Shown here: positions 17,729-27,983 of the stretch, piece after piece
How the letters are laid out: every line of letters starts with the position of its first letter
Position numbering within the stretch: position 1 is the first letter of the stretch
Source of the DNA: an uncultured Caryophanales bacterium
GTDB taxonomy: Bacteria > Bacillota_I > Bacilli_A > RFN20 > CAG-826
NCBI GenBank assembly: GCA_946414655.1
Contig: CAMKPL010000001.1
Span: 111,081-175,080, forward strand
DNA: 64,000 nucleotides
Direction of reading: 5' to 3'
The notes under the pieces: generated by a model
Told to the model about the DNA's origin: nothing
The model's database searches: none
The model's input: only the letters and a program-made list of their open reading frames with translations
Position numbers and translations under genes: made by a program

Positions 17729-18265
17729 TTATCTTTCTTTCACCACAACTGTAATGTGGGATGTTCTTTTAACTAAGCCAGATGCGCTACCCTTCGCTCT
17801 TGGAAGGAAACGTTTCATCTTAATGCCATCTGTTGCATAAATTTCAGCGACATATAATCTTTCTTCACTCATAGAGAAGTTGTTAATCGCGTTCGCAGCA
17901 GCGCTACGAATGACTTTACTAACAAGTGGTGAAGCAGCACGATTGACGTTATAGAGAATTCCTAACGCTTCGTTAACGCCTTTTCCACGAACAAGATCAA
18001 TGACGAGTCTTGCTTTTCTTGGAGTGACACGCACGTCTTTTGCAACAGCGCGGGCTTCAGTAACAACTGGTTTCTTTGGAGCTTCTGGAGCTTTCTTTTC
18101 AGCCTTTTTAGCTTTCTTAGCAGCTTTTGGAGCTTCTTCAACCTTCACTGTTTCTTCTGCTTTGACTTCAGCAACTGGTGCTTCTTTCTTCGCAGGAGCT
18201 TTTTTCGCAGGAGCCTTCTTTGCAGCTGGGGCTTTCTTTACTGCTGTTTTCTTTTCTTCAGCCAT
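17729..18265 (-). CDS. rplV: 50S ribosomal protein L22 with Ala/Lys-rich N-terminal extension
   Basis: uL22 lines the exit tunnel. The core (about residues 68-178) has TEARAVAKDVRVTPRKARLV, NAINNFSMSEERLYVAEIYA and GSASGLVKRTSHITVVV. Residues 1-66 are a low-complexity tail of [17 protein letters not shown] type, followed by KAAKKAKKAEKKAPEAPKK. GGAGG sits about 8 nt before the ATG at 18265, so the tail is translated. The usual family length is about 110 residues. Confidence 0.95.
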   Translation of the reverse strand: MAEEKKTAVKKAPAAKKAPAKKAPAKKEAPVAEVKAEETVKVEEAPKAAKKAKKAEKKAPEAPKKPVVTEARAVAKDVRVTPRKARLVIDLVRGKGVNEALGILYNVNRAASPLVSKVIRSAAANAINNFSMSEERLYVAEIYATDGIKMKRFLPRAKGSASGLVKRTSHITVVVKER

Positions 18266-18279
18266 CTTTACTTACCTCC

Positions 18280-18570
18280 TTATTTCGCTGCTGCAGCCTT
18301 ATCTTCTGCATTGTTACCGTGGTGTCCTTTGAAGGTTCTTGTTGGGGCGAATTCGCCTAACTTGTGACCAACCATATCTTCAGTGACATAGACGGTAATG
18401 TGTTCGCGTCCGTTATAGACCGCGAAGGTGTGTTCGACAAATGATGGGAAAATTGTGGAACGACGGGACCAAGTCTTAATGACTTCTTTTTTGTTGGCGG
18501 CATTGAGAGCATCAACCTTCTTAAGAAGGTAAGCATCACAGAATGGGCCTTTTTTAATGGAACGTGACAT
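18280..18570 (-). CDS. rpsS: 30S ribosomal protein S19
   Basis: uS19 in the 30S head. The 96-aa protein begins [19 protein letters not shown] and contains [20 protein letters not shown] and [16 protein letters not shown]. It ends with a short Ala/Lys tail (EDKAAAAK), a small version of the tails on its neighbours. Confidence 0.97.
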   Translation of the reverse strand: MSRSIKKGPFCDAYLLKKVDALNAANKKEVIKTWSRRSTIFPSFVEHTFAVYNGREHITVYVTEDMVGHKLGEFAPTRTFKGHHGNNAEDKAAAAK

Positions 18571-18588
18571 TCGTTAATTCTCCTTTCA

Positions 18589-19422
18589 TTATTTGCCATT
18601 TCTACGACGAACGATGAGTTTCGTAGAAGCTTTTTTAATTCGACGTGTCTTGACGCCGAGAGCACGTTTACCCCAAGGGGTACGAGGTGCATCGCGTCCG
18701 ACTGGACATTTACCTTCACCACCACCGTGTGGGTGATCATTTGGGTTCATGACGGAACCACGGACAGTTGGTCTGGTTCCTAACCAGCGGGTTTTACCTG
18801 CTTTACCCTTATTAACAAGGATGTAGTCTTCGTTTCCGACAACTCCGATTGTCGCACGGCAGGTGGCTAAGACTTTTCTGACTTCACCAGAGGCGAGACG
18901 TAAGATGACGTATTTGCCTTCGGCACCAAGCACTTGAGCACTTGTACCAGCGGCACGGCACATTTGTCCGCCTTTCTTTGGGGAAAGTTCAATGTTATGG
19001 ATAAAGGTACCTTCTGGGATGTTAGCAAGTGGTAAGCAGTTACCGACTTTAATATCAACGTTTTCGCCAGAGATAACCTTGTCGCCCACATGTAAGTTTT
19101 GTGGAGCGAGGATGTATCGCTTTTCACCATCGGTGTAAACGACGAGTAAGATGTTGGCGTTACGGTTTGGATCATATTCCACCGCTTTGACAACGCCGAC
19201 GATTCCGTCTTTGTTTCTCTTGAAGTCAATGACACGATATCTACGCTTATGACCACCACCGATGTGACGGGTTGTAATGACGCCTTGGTTATTACGACCG
19301 CCAGTTTTACTTAATTTAACAGTTAAACTTTTTTCAGGAGTACTTTTGGTGATTTCTTCATAAGTCAGATTCGTCATGTTTCTTCGAGAAGCAGACGTTG
19401 GTCTGAATGTTCTAATTGACAT
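18589..19422 (-). CDS. rplB: 50S ribosomal protein L2
   Basis: uL2 is needed for subunit joining and peptidyl transferase activity. The 277-aa protein has [22 protein letters not shown] and the C-terminal [20 protein letters not shown] with the conserved histidines. Normal length. Confidence 0.97.
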   Translation of the reverse strand: MSIRTFRPTSASRRNMTNLTYEEITKSTPEKSLTVKLSKTGGRNNQGVITTRHIGGGHKRRYRVIDFKRNKDGIVGVVKAVEYDPNRNANILLVVYTDGEKRYILAPQNLHVGDKVISGENVDIKVGNCLPLANIPEGTFIHNIELSPKKGGQMCRAAGTSAQVLGAEGKYVILRLASGEVRKVLATCRATIGVVGNEDYILVNKGKAGKTRWLGTRPTVRGSVMNPNDHPHGGGEGKCPVGRDAPRTPWGKRALGVKTRRIKKASTKLIVRRRNGK

Positions 19423-19458
19423 TTTGTTTCTCCTATAATGTGTAAATCCTATTTCAGA

Positions 19459-19788
19459 TTACTCTTTGAAGAGGTCAAGTGCTTCGCCTTCTGCGATAGT
19501 CACGACCGCTTTCTTATAACCACTGATGGAACCTTGGTAACGTCCACCACGTGTGGTTTTCTTACTTGGAACATTGACAATGTTGACATCGAGTGCCTTG
19601 ACGTTGAAGACCTTTTCGAAGGCTTTCTTGACTTCAGCACGGTTGGCCTTTGGACTAACCTTTAATGTCACTTTGTTTTGTTCTTGCATAAGGGACATTG
19701 TTTTTTCAGTAATCACTGGTTCAATAATTAAATCTAATTCATGAACAGTTGGACGACCGAACTTTTGTTCTTCGACTTTTTTCGCCAT
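19459..19788 (-). CDS. rplW: 50S ribosomal protein L23
   Basis: uL23 at the tunnel exit docks trigger factor and SRP. The product is about 109 aa: MAKKVEEQKFGRPTVHELDL, then IIEPVITEKTMSLMQEQNKV, VFNVKALDVNIVNVPSK and GYKKAVVTIAEGE. The frame also offers an ATG two codons upstream (19794). The ATG at 19788 is 9 nt after GGAGG and is preferred. Confidence 0.95.
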   Translation of the reverse strand: MAKKVEEQKFGRPTVHELDLIIEPVITEKTMSLMQEQNKVTLKVSPKANRAEVKKAFEKVFNVKALDVNIVNVPSKKTTRGGRYQGSISGYKKAVVTIAEGEALDLFKE

Positions 19789-19802
19789 TTTCATGCTCCT
19801 CC

Positions 19803-20438
19803 TTATGCTAATACTTCTTCAACAACCTTTAAGGTTGCCTTATCCATGACGATCTTATCAAAGTAAGCTAAGTCATAGACGCTAACATTCCAGGCTGGTG
19901 TAACAACACAGTCCTTAATGTTAGAGGCGCCCCAGATGAGGTTTTCGTTTTTGTCATCAGCGACAACAACAAGAATCTTTCCTGAGACTTTCAGATCTTT
20001 GAACATCTTGACGACGTTTTTGGTTTTCTTGTCGGCGAATTTAATTTCGTCAACAACAACAAGATCTTTCACCTTTGAGGAATACATACTGCGTAATGCG
20101 AGTTTGTGTTCCTTACGGTTTTGTTTAATGGTGTGATTTTGGACACCAGTTGGGCCGAAGACGGTACCACCACCAACCCAGATTGGGGAGCGGGAGCTAC
20201 CGGCACGGGCACGACCAGTACCTTTTTGTCTCCATGGTTTCTTACCACCACCGCTAACTTCATCACGTTTTTTAGTTTTAGCGGTGTCTTGTCTCATGTT
20301 TGCTTGGTAGACAACGATGGCGTCTTTCACAGCTTGAACATGTTCTTCAACTCCGAAGTATTCGGCGCTGACTGAGACAGTTGAGACTTTTTCGCCTGCT
20401 TGAGAATAGACAGGGATGGAAATTTTCTTTTCAGCCAT
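19803..20438 (-). CDS. rplD: 50S ribosomal protein L4
   Basis: uL4 reaches into the exit tunnel and in Escherichia coli represses the S10 operon. The 211-aa protein has the conserved loop KKPWRQKGTGRARAGSSRSP and the C-terminal NVSVYDLAYFDKIVM region. Whether it binds the hairpin ahead of rpsJ (21723-21761) cannot be told from sequence alone. Confidence 0.96.
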   Translation of the reverse strand: MAEKKISIPVYSQAGEKVSTVSVSAEYFGVEEHVQAVKDAIVVYQANMRQDTAKTKKRDEVSGGGKKPWRQKGTGRARAGSSRSPIWVGGGTVFGPTGVQNHTIKQNRKEHKLALRSMYSSKVKDLVVVDEIKFADKKTKNVVKMFKDLKVSGKILVVVADDKNENLIWGASNIKDCVVTPAWNVSVYDLAYFDKIVMDKATLKVVEEVLA

Positions 20439-20443
20439 TTTAA

Positions 20444-21337
20444 CTATTCTCCTTTCTTCTCTTCAGCAACTGGTTCAGCTTTTGGGGCTTCTTCAGCAAC
20501 TGGAGTTTCTTCGGCGGCTGCTTGTTTGGCAGCTTCTTCAGCGGCTTTCTTAGCTTCTTCTTCAGCCTTTTTGGCTTCTTCGGCAGCTAAGCGAGCGGCT
20601 TCTTCGGCAGCCTTGCGAGCTTCTTCTTCAGCTTTCTTAGCTTCAGCAGCAGCTCTTGCGGCAGCTTCATAGTCCACTAATTCGTGAACTTTTTCTTTTT
20701 GGCCTAATTGAACTTTGATTGCGGAACGAACCACAACTAAGCTCTTCTTAGCACCTGGGACAGAACCTCTGACCAAGATGTAATTCTTTTCAGCGTTTGT
20801 TTCGACAACTAATTGGTTGAGGATTGTGCTGGAGAGATTACCGTGATGACCAGACATTAATTTTCCTGGGATAACACGTGCGTTATTACGTCCGTTGTTA
20901 GCGAAGGAACCTTGTCCTCTGTGATATCCAGATCCGTGTCCCTTTGGTCCGATCTTGTGGCCCCAGCGTTTCACTGTACCAGCATAACCACGACCTTTGG
21001 AGACGCCGATCACGTCAACGATATCTCCGGCTTGGAAGATGTCGGCTTTGATTTCATCGCCAACTTTATAAGCGGCCATTTCATCGCCTTTTAATTCGCG
21101 AAGGACTTTCTTGGCTGGAACTCCAGCTTTCTTGAAGTGTCCCCTTTCAGCAGAATTAACTTTGGACTCTTTCTTTTCTTCGATACCGACTTGGATAGCG
21201 GCATAACCATCTTTTTCGACGGTTTTGACTTGAGTTACAACGTTTGGTAAGACTTCGATAACGGTGACAGCATACATCTTGCCATCTTTGGCGAAGACTT
21301 CTGTCATTCCCATCTTACGACCAATGATTTCTTTCAT
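20444..21337 (-). CDS. rplC: 50S ribosomal protein L3 with Ala/Glu/Lys-rich C-terminal extension
   Basis: uL3 starts 50S assembly. The core (about residues 1-210) begins MKEIIGRKMGMTEVFAKDGK and has GRGYAGTVKRWG and the GHHGN signature. The last 85 residues are a heptad-like helical stretch of AEAKKAEEEARKAAEEAARL type, ending in a Glu/Pro/Ala segment. That stretch is likely a single helix or coiled coil. The usual length is about 210. No frame disruption is visible. Confidence 0.95.
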   Translation of the reverse strand: MKEIIGRKMGMTEVFAKDGKMYAVTVIEVLPNVVTQVKTVEKDGYAAIQVGIEEKKESKVNSAERGHFKKAGVPAKKVLRELKGDEMAAYKVGDEIKADIFQAGDIVDVIGVSKGRGYAGTVKRWGHKIGPKGHGSGYHRGQGSFANNGRNNARVIPGKLMSGHHGNLSSTILNQLVVETNAEKNYILVRGSVPGAKKSLVVVRSAIKVQLGQKEKVHELVDYEAAARAAAEAKKAEEEARKAAEEAARLAAEEAKKAEEEAKKAAEEAAKQAAAEETPVAEEAPKAEPVAEEKKGE

Positions 21338-21351
21338 TTTGTCTTACCTCC

Positions 21352-21663
21352 TTATAACTTGATATCGATATCGACTCCACTTGGTAAATCAAGTTTTCTT
21401 AAGGTATCAATTGTTTCCTTAGTTGGATTGGTGATATCGATCAATCTCTTATGTGTTCTGATTTCAAACTGTTCACGAGCATCTTTGTACTTATGGACAG
21501 CACGCAAGATCGTATAGACTTGCTTTTCGGTTGGGAGAGGAACAGGGCCCACAACACCAGCCCCGGTCTTCTTTGCAGCAGCGATGATCTTTTCAACCCC
21601 AATATCAAGGATCTTGTGATCATAGGCTTGCAAACGAACCCGAATCGATTTTACTTTTGCCAT
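21352..21663 (-). CDS. rpsJ: 30S ribosomal protein S10
   Basis: uS10 is in the 30S head and also acts in transcription antitermination as NusE. The 103-aa protein has [29 protein letters not shown] and the C-terminal [11 protein letters not shown]. It is the first gene of the superoperon, with a GGAGG site and a structured leader upstream. Confidence 0.97.
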   Translation of the reverse strand: MAKVKSIRVRLQAYDHKILDIGVEKIIAAAKKTGAGVVGPVPLPTEKQVYTILRAVHKYKDAREQFEIRTHKRLIDITNPTKETIDTLRKLDLPSGVDIDIKL

Positions 21664-21858
21664 GAATTTTCCTCCTTCATTTCTTTTTTCAGGCTAGCAT
21701 CGTTTTGCTCTCTACGAATTACCTGACACCCGTTTCATGACAACGCCTGTCGGTGTGTCAGCAACCTCGCATGTCAACGCAAACGATAACGTGTATAAGA
21801 GTACGCCTATATGTAATATTATGCAAGCGAAATTTAATAATTATGAATAAATGTAAAA
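21664..21858 (-). promoter_or_regulatory. leader and promoter region of the S10 superoperon
   Basis: About 195 untranslated bases precede rpsJ. The most striking element is a hairpin at 21723-21761: CTGACAC pairs with GTGTCAG, then after one bulged base CCG pairs with CGG, enclosing a loop with a further short GACA/TGTC option. Upstream, the 11-base element GCGTTGACATG recurs as GCGTTGTCATG with one mismatch, inside the hairpin. No clear promoter was identified; TTGCAT with a weak TACTCT 17 bases later is one option. The base composition of the leader is visibly richer in G and C than the flanking AT-rich spacer. A role in autoregulation by a ribosomal protein is inference. Confidence 0.6.
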
Positions 21859-21883
21859 TAAAAAATGCCCTCTAAATTGGGCA
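21859..21883 (-). terminator. rho-independent terminator of the queuosine operon
   Basis: On the minus strand TGCCC (21879-21883) pairs with GGGCA (21866-21870) around an 8-base loop, and a T-run follows (21859-21865). It lies about 30 bases past the queH stop codon. Confidence 0.75.
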
Positions 21884-21913
21884 ATTTTGAGCAATTTTTA
21901 ATGCAAAATTTTA

Positions 21914-22558
21914 CTATTTTTTTAATTTTGTGAGGCAATTTTCGTAGCTATATTTACAACCGCAATATTGCTGATTGTATAGGTCATAATGAATACGCAT
22001 TTGACGAGCTTCTTCCATACCACCAGCCTTCTTAAAATCAGATAAAAAATACTTTGTATTTTTAAATTTTTCAGAAAGCTTTTGTCCAATCTCGTTTAAC
22101 TTTTGAGCATTCTTAAATCGTGAAATCGTCATCACTGTTGTTACATAATCAAAACCATGAGAATCTGCATATTCATAGGCTTGATTTAATCTTTTCTTAT
22201 AGCAGATAAAGCATCTTGTTTGTCCTTCTGGTTGATCTTTGTATGGCTTTAAATCCTTCATATAGGTTTCGTTGTCATATGGAACTTCCACAACTTCGAC
22301 ATGTTGGCCAAAATCACGTTCAAAATAACCTAAAAACTTTTTTAATTCGTCAAGTCTTCTGTAATATTCATCGGCAGGATAAATATTGGAGTTGTTGAAG
22401 AAAATTGTGACATCAAAATATTCACACAAAAACTTCAATGGATAGGTCGAACATGGTCCACAACAAGCGTGTAGTAAAAGTTTCGGTTTTGTTGGATATT
22501 TTTGAATTTCATCCAAGATTTGCAGGGATTTTTTATAATAATTAATTTTATTTTCCAT
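21914..22558 (-). CDS. queH: epoxyqueuosine reductase QueH
   Basis: QueH carries out the last step of queuosine synthesis, reducing epoxyqueuosine to queuosine in tRNA; it replaces the unrelated cobalamin enzyme QueG. The product is about 214 aa with the family cysteine pattern: LHACCGPCS near residues 28-36, [10 protein letters not shown] mid-protein, and CGCKYS near the C-terminus. The frame can be extended to 22612, but the ATG at 22558 ([10 protein letters not shown]), overlapping the queA stop by 11 bases, gives the family N-terminus. It is the last gene of queT-tgt-queA-queH. Confidence 0.9.
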   Translation of the reverse strand: MENKINYYKKSLQILDEIQKYPTKPKLLLHACCGPCSTYPLKFLCEYFDVTIFFNNSNIYPADEYYRRLDELKKFLGYFERDFGQHVEVVEVPYDNETYMKDLKPYKDQPEGQTRCFICYKKRLNQAYEYADSHGFDYVTTVMTISRFKNAQKLNEIGQKLSEKFKNTKYFLSDFKKAGGMEEARQMRIHYDLYNQQYCGCKYSYENCLTKLKK

Positions 22559-23578
22559 GGATAAACATTGAGTCTCCAAAGCTAAAGAAACGATATCTTT
22601 TTTCGACAGCATGATGATAAATTTCTAAACAAAATTCACGCCCAATTAAAGCGGAAACAAGCATGATTAAAGTAGATTTCGGCAGATGGAAATTGGTGAT
22701 CAAACAATCGATGGCTTTAAACTCATAACCAGGCTTAATAAAGATAGCAGTATCATCACTTGTTTCGACAAATTTTCCATGTTTTTGCATAACTGCCTCT
22801 AATGTTCGAGTGGCAGTTGTTCCAACAGCAATAATGCGTCGGCCATCTGCCTTTGCCTTGTTTAACTTTTCGGCCACTTCCTTACTCATTTCGTAATGCT
22901 CAGTATGCATCACATGATCTTCAACCTTTTGCTCCTTAACCGGTTTAAAAGTACCAAGTCCAATGTGTAGTGTTACATCAAGTATTTCAATTCCTTTTTG
23001 ACGTATTTTATCCAGCAATTCCTGGGTAAAATGGAAACCAGCCGTCGGCGCTGCGGCACTTCCTAAAACCTTAGCATAGACCGTTTGATAACGAGAATTA
23101 TCGGCACATTGTTTCTTAATATATGGTGGCAAAGGCATGTTTCCAACTTCATTTAAAATCTCTAAGAAAATGCCTTTATAAATAAACTTCATTAATCGGA
23201 TGCCTTCGTCTTTTCTAGCAACACATTCGGCTTTTAATAATCCGTCTTTAAACGTTATAACGGAACCAACCTTAATTGCTTTGGCATTTCCCGTTAAACA
23301 TTCCCATGTATCGCCCTCAATTTGTTTTAAAAGAAGCACTTCAACATGAGCTCCTGTACCTTCTTTAACACCAAAAAGTCGTGCTGGTAATACTTTAGTA
23401 TTATTTCGCACCAAAACATCGCCTGGACGAAGGTAATTGATAATATCGTGAAATACTTTGTCTTCGTATGTCTTCGCGTCTTTATGAATGACTAAAAGAC
23501 GTGACTCATCACGCTTTTCTGCAGGACTTTGAGCAATTAGCTCTTCTGGAAGTTCAAAATCAAAAAGCGAGATATCCA

Positions 23579-23579
<1 letters not shown>
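22548..23579 (-). CDS. queA: S-adenosylmethionine:tRNA ribosyltransferase-isomerase
   Basis: QueA transfers the ribosyl part of SAM to preQ1 in tRNA to make epoxyqueuosine. The 343-aa protein has [20 protein letters not shown] at the N-terminus, [23 protein letters not shown] and [12 protein letters not shown], all typical. Full length. Its start overlaps the tgt stop by one base. Confidence 0.96.
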
Positions 23580-25211
<1,632 letters not shown>

Positions 25212-25247
25212 AAATATACGAGAATTACAGGTAATATTTATGCAAAT

Positions 25248-26132
25248 CTAACGTTTTTTTAATTCGTCAGAAAGCAATTTTGTTACCGAAATAACTCTCA
25301 CTCCTTCTACTTCATTTTCGAGTGTATCGGAGACCACAACTTCACTGGCGCCCCTTATTCTAGAGTTACTAGAAAATACGGCATGAGTTCCGATAACAAA
25401 AATCTTTTTCGCTTTCTTGTTCGTTAACACTTCAATGGCGTTGTTGATGGTTCCACATGTATCGATAATATCATCAATAACAATACATGTTTTTCCTTCT
25501 ACATCACCAGTAAACGAAAGCACTTCAGATTGATTTGGTCTCGAACGATGCTTTGTGAAAAAGCCAACAGAACAACCTGGGAAGTACTTTCCAAAAGCGA
25601 TTGCTCTATCGTCCGAACCGTGGTCTGGGGTTATAACAACAAGATCCTTTGGTTCAACTTTGTCCTTAAAGTATTCAGCATAAATACTAAATGGTTTTAA
25701 ATTAACAAAGTTAACTGAGAAATATTTTTCGATTTCTTCTGTGTGAAGATCAATCGTATAAACAGCATCGAAGCCGACAGTCTCAAGGACTTTAGCAACA
25801 ACACGGGCAGATACTGGCTCTCCATCATAGGAAATGCGGTCTTGTCTGCAATAACCATAATATGGCAAACAAGCTACAACTTTTTTAGCACCACTATTTC
25901 TTACTGCATCAGCAAAAAGTTCTAATTCAAAAAGAGTTTGAGCAGATGGTTTTCCGGTTGATTGAATAACAATAACTTCTTTGTTTTTGACATCGCTCAA
26001 ACATTGAACAAGTAATTCGCCATCAGAAAAATATTTGATGTCTACTTGGCCAAGTGGAATCCCAGTTTCTTTTGAAACTTTAGTAGCAAACGCTTTGGAA
26101 CTAGTGAGATAAAAGAGTATCTTGTTTTCCAT
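25248..26132 (-). CDS. prs: ribose-phosphate pyrophosphokinase
   Basis: It makes PRPP from ribose 5-phosphate and ATP for nucleotide and NAD synthesis. The 294-aa protein carries the PRPP-binding loop VIDDIIDTCGT, the flexible-loop region YGYCRQDRI, and TIDLHTEEIEKYF. It is about 20 residues shorter than the usual 310-320 and several conserved blocks are altered (CRQDR for the common ARQDR), so it belongs to a divergent branch. The ATG is 8 nt after a TATAAT box and has no Shine-Dalgarno sequence, suggesting a leaderless mRNA. A palindrome overlaps the probable -35. Confidence 0.9.
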   Translation of the reverse strand: MENKILFYLTSSKAFATKVSKETGIPLGQVDIKYFSDGELLVQCLSDVKNKEVIVIQSTGKPSAQTLFELELFADAVRNSGAKKVVACLPYYGYCRQDRISYDGEPVSARVVAKVLETVGFDAVYTIDLHTEEIEKYFSVNFVNLKPFSIYAEYFKDKVEPKDLVVITPDHGSDDRAIAFGKYFPGCSVGFFTKHRSRPNQSEVLSFTGDVEGKTCIVIDDIIDTCGTINNAIEVLTNKKAKKIFVIGTHAVFSSNSRIRGASEVVVSDTLENEVEGVRVISVTKLLSDELKKR

Positions 26133-26140
26133 AGGGCATT

Positions 26141-26174
26141 ATTATACCAGTTATTCTTAGATAGTAAACTATCT
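26141..26174 (-). promoter_or_regulatory. prs promoter with overlapping AGATAGT palindrome
   Basis: On the minus strand TATAAT lies at 26141-26146 and a TTTACT -35 candidate at 26163-26168, 16 bases apart. The inverted repeat AGATAGT-AA-ACTATCT (26159-26174) is centred on the -35. The gap from TATAAT to the prs ATG is 8 nt. Confidence 0.65.
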
Positions 26175-26310
26175 TTTTCTAACTTAAAACCAATGTAAAA
26201 GCAAAAGTAAATATGATGTGCAATCATTAAAATATCGGTGTTATGCTGGTGAAATATTGATTATTCGGGTTTGGTTTAATTGGTTTAATTAACCATATTT
26301 TTGAAATTGA

Positions 26311-26318
26311 TATACAAT
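26311..26318 (+). promoter_or_regulatory. -10 box of the gtrA-family gene
   Basis: TATACAAT lies 6 nt before the ATG at 26325; a TTAACC candidate -35 lies 18 bases upstream of TACAAT. No Shine-Dalgarno sequence is present, which suggests transcription starts at or very near the start codon. Confidence 0.55.
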
Positions 26319-26324
26319 ACTCAC

Positions 26325-26855
26325 ATGGCCAAATTATTGAACTTAAAAGAAAAAGGATTAGCAAGAGAAATCTTAAGATTCATCGTTACAGGTGGCGTAG
26401 CTACTGTTGTTGATTTTTTGGCTTCTTATCTTGTTGCTTCTTTACTTCCTGATTCAATGGGGGTTTGGAAAGAGGTTATATACACTGCCGCAGGATTTGC
26501 TGTTGGAGTTGTCGTCAACTATTTCCTATCAGTATTTTGGGTATACAAAAATGTTGACGAAAACGTTAATGTCCGATCAACAAAAAATAAAATACTTTTC
26601 CTTGTTTTATCATTAGTTGGTTTGGGTATCGGAATTGCAATAATGATTGGTTTTGATGTACTCGATCAAGGTGTCATTCATTCGGATTTTGAGAACTGGT
26701 TGGGTTTTATTACCAAAGGTATGCCTTTCTCGTTCGCTTCTTTTGGGTGGGCTGTTTTATTCTTCGGATTCAAGACATTGATTGTTCTAATTTGGAATTA
26801 TTTAAGCAGAAAAAAACTCATCTTCAAATCCAAAGATGAGTCTTCTACAAATTAA
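26325..26855 (+). CDS. GtrA-family membrane protein
   Basis: GtrA-like proteins are small four-span membrane proteins linked to polyprenyl-phosphate-sugar flipping or cell-wall glycosylation. The product is about 176 aa. The N-terminus has REILRFIVTGGVATVVDFLA, the characteristic GtrA opening; spans fall at about 17-37, 47-70, 93-113 and 137-160. The frame opens at 26301, but the ATG at 26325 fits the family and the upstream -10 box. Its last codons contain the antisense terminator of the mazG-like gene. Confidence 0.85.
   Translation: MAKLLNLKEKGLAREILRFIVTGGVATVVDFLASYLVASLLPDSMGVWKEVIYTAAGFAVGVVVNYFLSVFWVYKNVDENVNVRSTKNKILFLVLSLVGLGIGIAIMIGFDVLDQGVIHSDFENWLGFITKGMPFSFASFGWAVLFFGFKTLIVLIWNYLSRKKLIFKSKDESSTN
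26810..26841 (-). terminator. terminator of the pepC-gpmA-mazG operon, inside the gtrA-family gene
   Basis: On the minus strand ACTCATCTT (26833-26841) pairs perfectly with AAGATGAGT (26816-26824) around an 8-base loop, followed by a T-run (26810-26815). The hairpin lies within the last codons of the convergent gtrA-family gene. Confidence 0.8.
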
Positions 26856-26865
26856 TTTTTGATAT

Positions 26866-27198
26866 CTATTTTTTATTGCGATATTCAGTGTATTTCTTCG
26901 ATGAGCCTCGGACTAATTCAGCTGGATATTTTTTCTCATTTGCATCGAGTTTTGTGTTGACGATTTCATCAATATCAAGATGATAATGATCGGCCATAAG
27001 CGTGGCATACATTATCACATCAGCAAGTTCTTCTTTTACTTTCTCAATAGACTTTTCTTCCTTTGTCCATTGAAAAACTTCAAGAAGTTCGCTAGCTTCG
27101 ATGCAAATTGATTTTGCTAAATTTTCGCCTGTATGAAATTGAGCCCAATCACGGTCTTCACGAAATTTCATTAAGCGATCATAAGTCTCTTTTTTCAT
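26866..27198 (-). CDS. MazG-like nucleotide pyrophosphohydrolase (copy 1)
   Basis: A 110-aa all-alpha NTP-pyrophosphohydrolase of the MazG/RS21-C6 type; such enzymes hydrolyse (d)NTPs to monophosphates for house-cleaning. The metal-binding motif is visible as EASELLE...EELADV (about residues 34-66), plus DWAQFHTGENLAKSI. The ATG at 27198 is preferred over the upstream in-frame ATG at 27213 because AGG lies 8 nt before it. It closely resembles the gene at 46075-46392 in sequence and length, so the two are paralogues. It follows gpmA in an operon. Confidence 0.87.
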   Translation of the reverse strand: MKKETYDRLMKFREDRDWAQFHTGENLAKSICIEASELLEVFQWTKEEKSIEKVKEELADVIMYATLMADHYHLDIDEIVNTKLDANEKKYPAELVRGSSKKYTEYRNKK

Positions 27199-27220
27199 CA
27201 AAATAACCTGCAAAAATCAA

Positions 27221-27970
27221 TTATTTCTTTGCTTTTCCTTGGTTAGCAACGGCTTCCATTTCGGCTTTAAGAGCTGCTTCATCCATTAAGTAATAGTGTT
27301 TAACAGCATTCATCTTTTCATCGAATTCATAGACTAGTGGGACTCCAGTTGGAATGTTAACGCCAACGATTTCACTATCAGCCAAATGATCAAAGTATTT
27401 GACTAAAGCACGTAAAGAGTTACCGTGAGCAACGATTAAGCAGCGTTTACCACTTTCCATTGCTGGTTTAATAACTTCTTCGAAATATGGAACAGCACGA
27501 GCAACAGTCATTTCTAATGATTCATGTAATGGAAGATCTTCCTTAGGAACATCTCTAAATTGAGCTTGAAGAGCTGGATTGCGTGGATCCTTTGGATCAA
27601 GTGCTGGAGGTGGGCAGTCATAACTACGTCTCCAAATTTTAACTTGTTCCTCACCATATTTTTCAGCGGTTTCAGCTTTGTTTAAACCTTGAAGAGCGCC
27701 GTAGTGACGTTCGTTAAGTCTCCAAGACTTATAAACTGGTAACCATTCTCGGTCTAGTTCAAATAGAACGTTATTCATTGTATGAATAGCGCGTTTAAGA
27801 AGTGAAGTATAAACAACATCGAAGTCGTATCCTTCTTCTTTTAAAGTCTTACCAGCACGATGTGCTTCGGCAACACCTTTTTCAGAAAGTTCAACATCAG
27901 TCCAACCTGTGAACAGGTTTAACTTATTCCATTCTGATTCACCATGACGAATTAAAACTAATTTATACAT
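27221..27970 (-). CDS. gpmA: 2,3-bisphosphoglycerate-dependent phosphoglycerate mutase
   Basis: The glycolytic enzyme converting 3- to 2-phosphoglycerate. The 249-aa protein has the phosphohistidine motif [11 protein letters not shown] with the catalytic His near residue 9, [14 protein letters not shown] and [11 protein letters not shown]. The ATG at 27970 has AAGGAG 7 nt upstream; the frame opens 24 bases earlier. It lies between pepC and the mazG-like gene. Enolase, the next glycolytic step, is at 31340-32641 in a separate unit. Confidence 0.96.
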   Translation of the reverse strand: MYKLVLIRHGESEWNKLNLFTGWTDVELSEKGVAEAHRAGKTLKEEGYDFDVVYTSLLKRAIHTMNNVLFELDREWLPVYKSWRLNERHYGALQGLNKAETAEKYGEEQVKIWRRSYDCPPPALDPKDPRNPALQAQFRDVPKEDLPLHESLEMTVARAVPYFEEVIKPAMESGKRCLIVAHGNSLRALVKYFDHLADSEIVGVNIPTGVPLVYEFDEKMNAVKHYYLMDEAALKAEMEAVANQGKAKK

Positions 27971-27983
27971 GATTTTCTCCTTA

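Noticed and set aside
25212-25247. Possible preQ1 riboswitch upstream of queT
   Set aside because: The 36-base gap has no C-rich/A-rich pseudoknot core of the preQ1-I type and no convincing stem.
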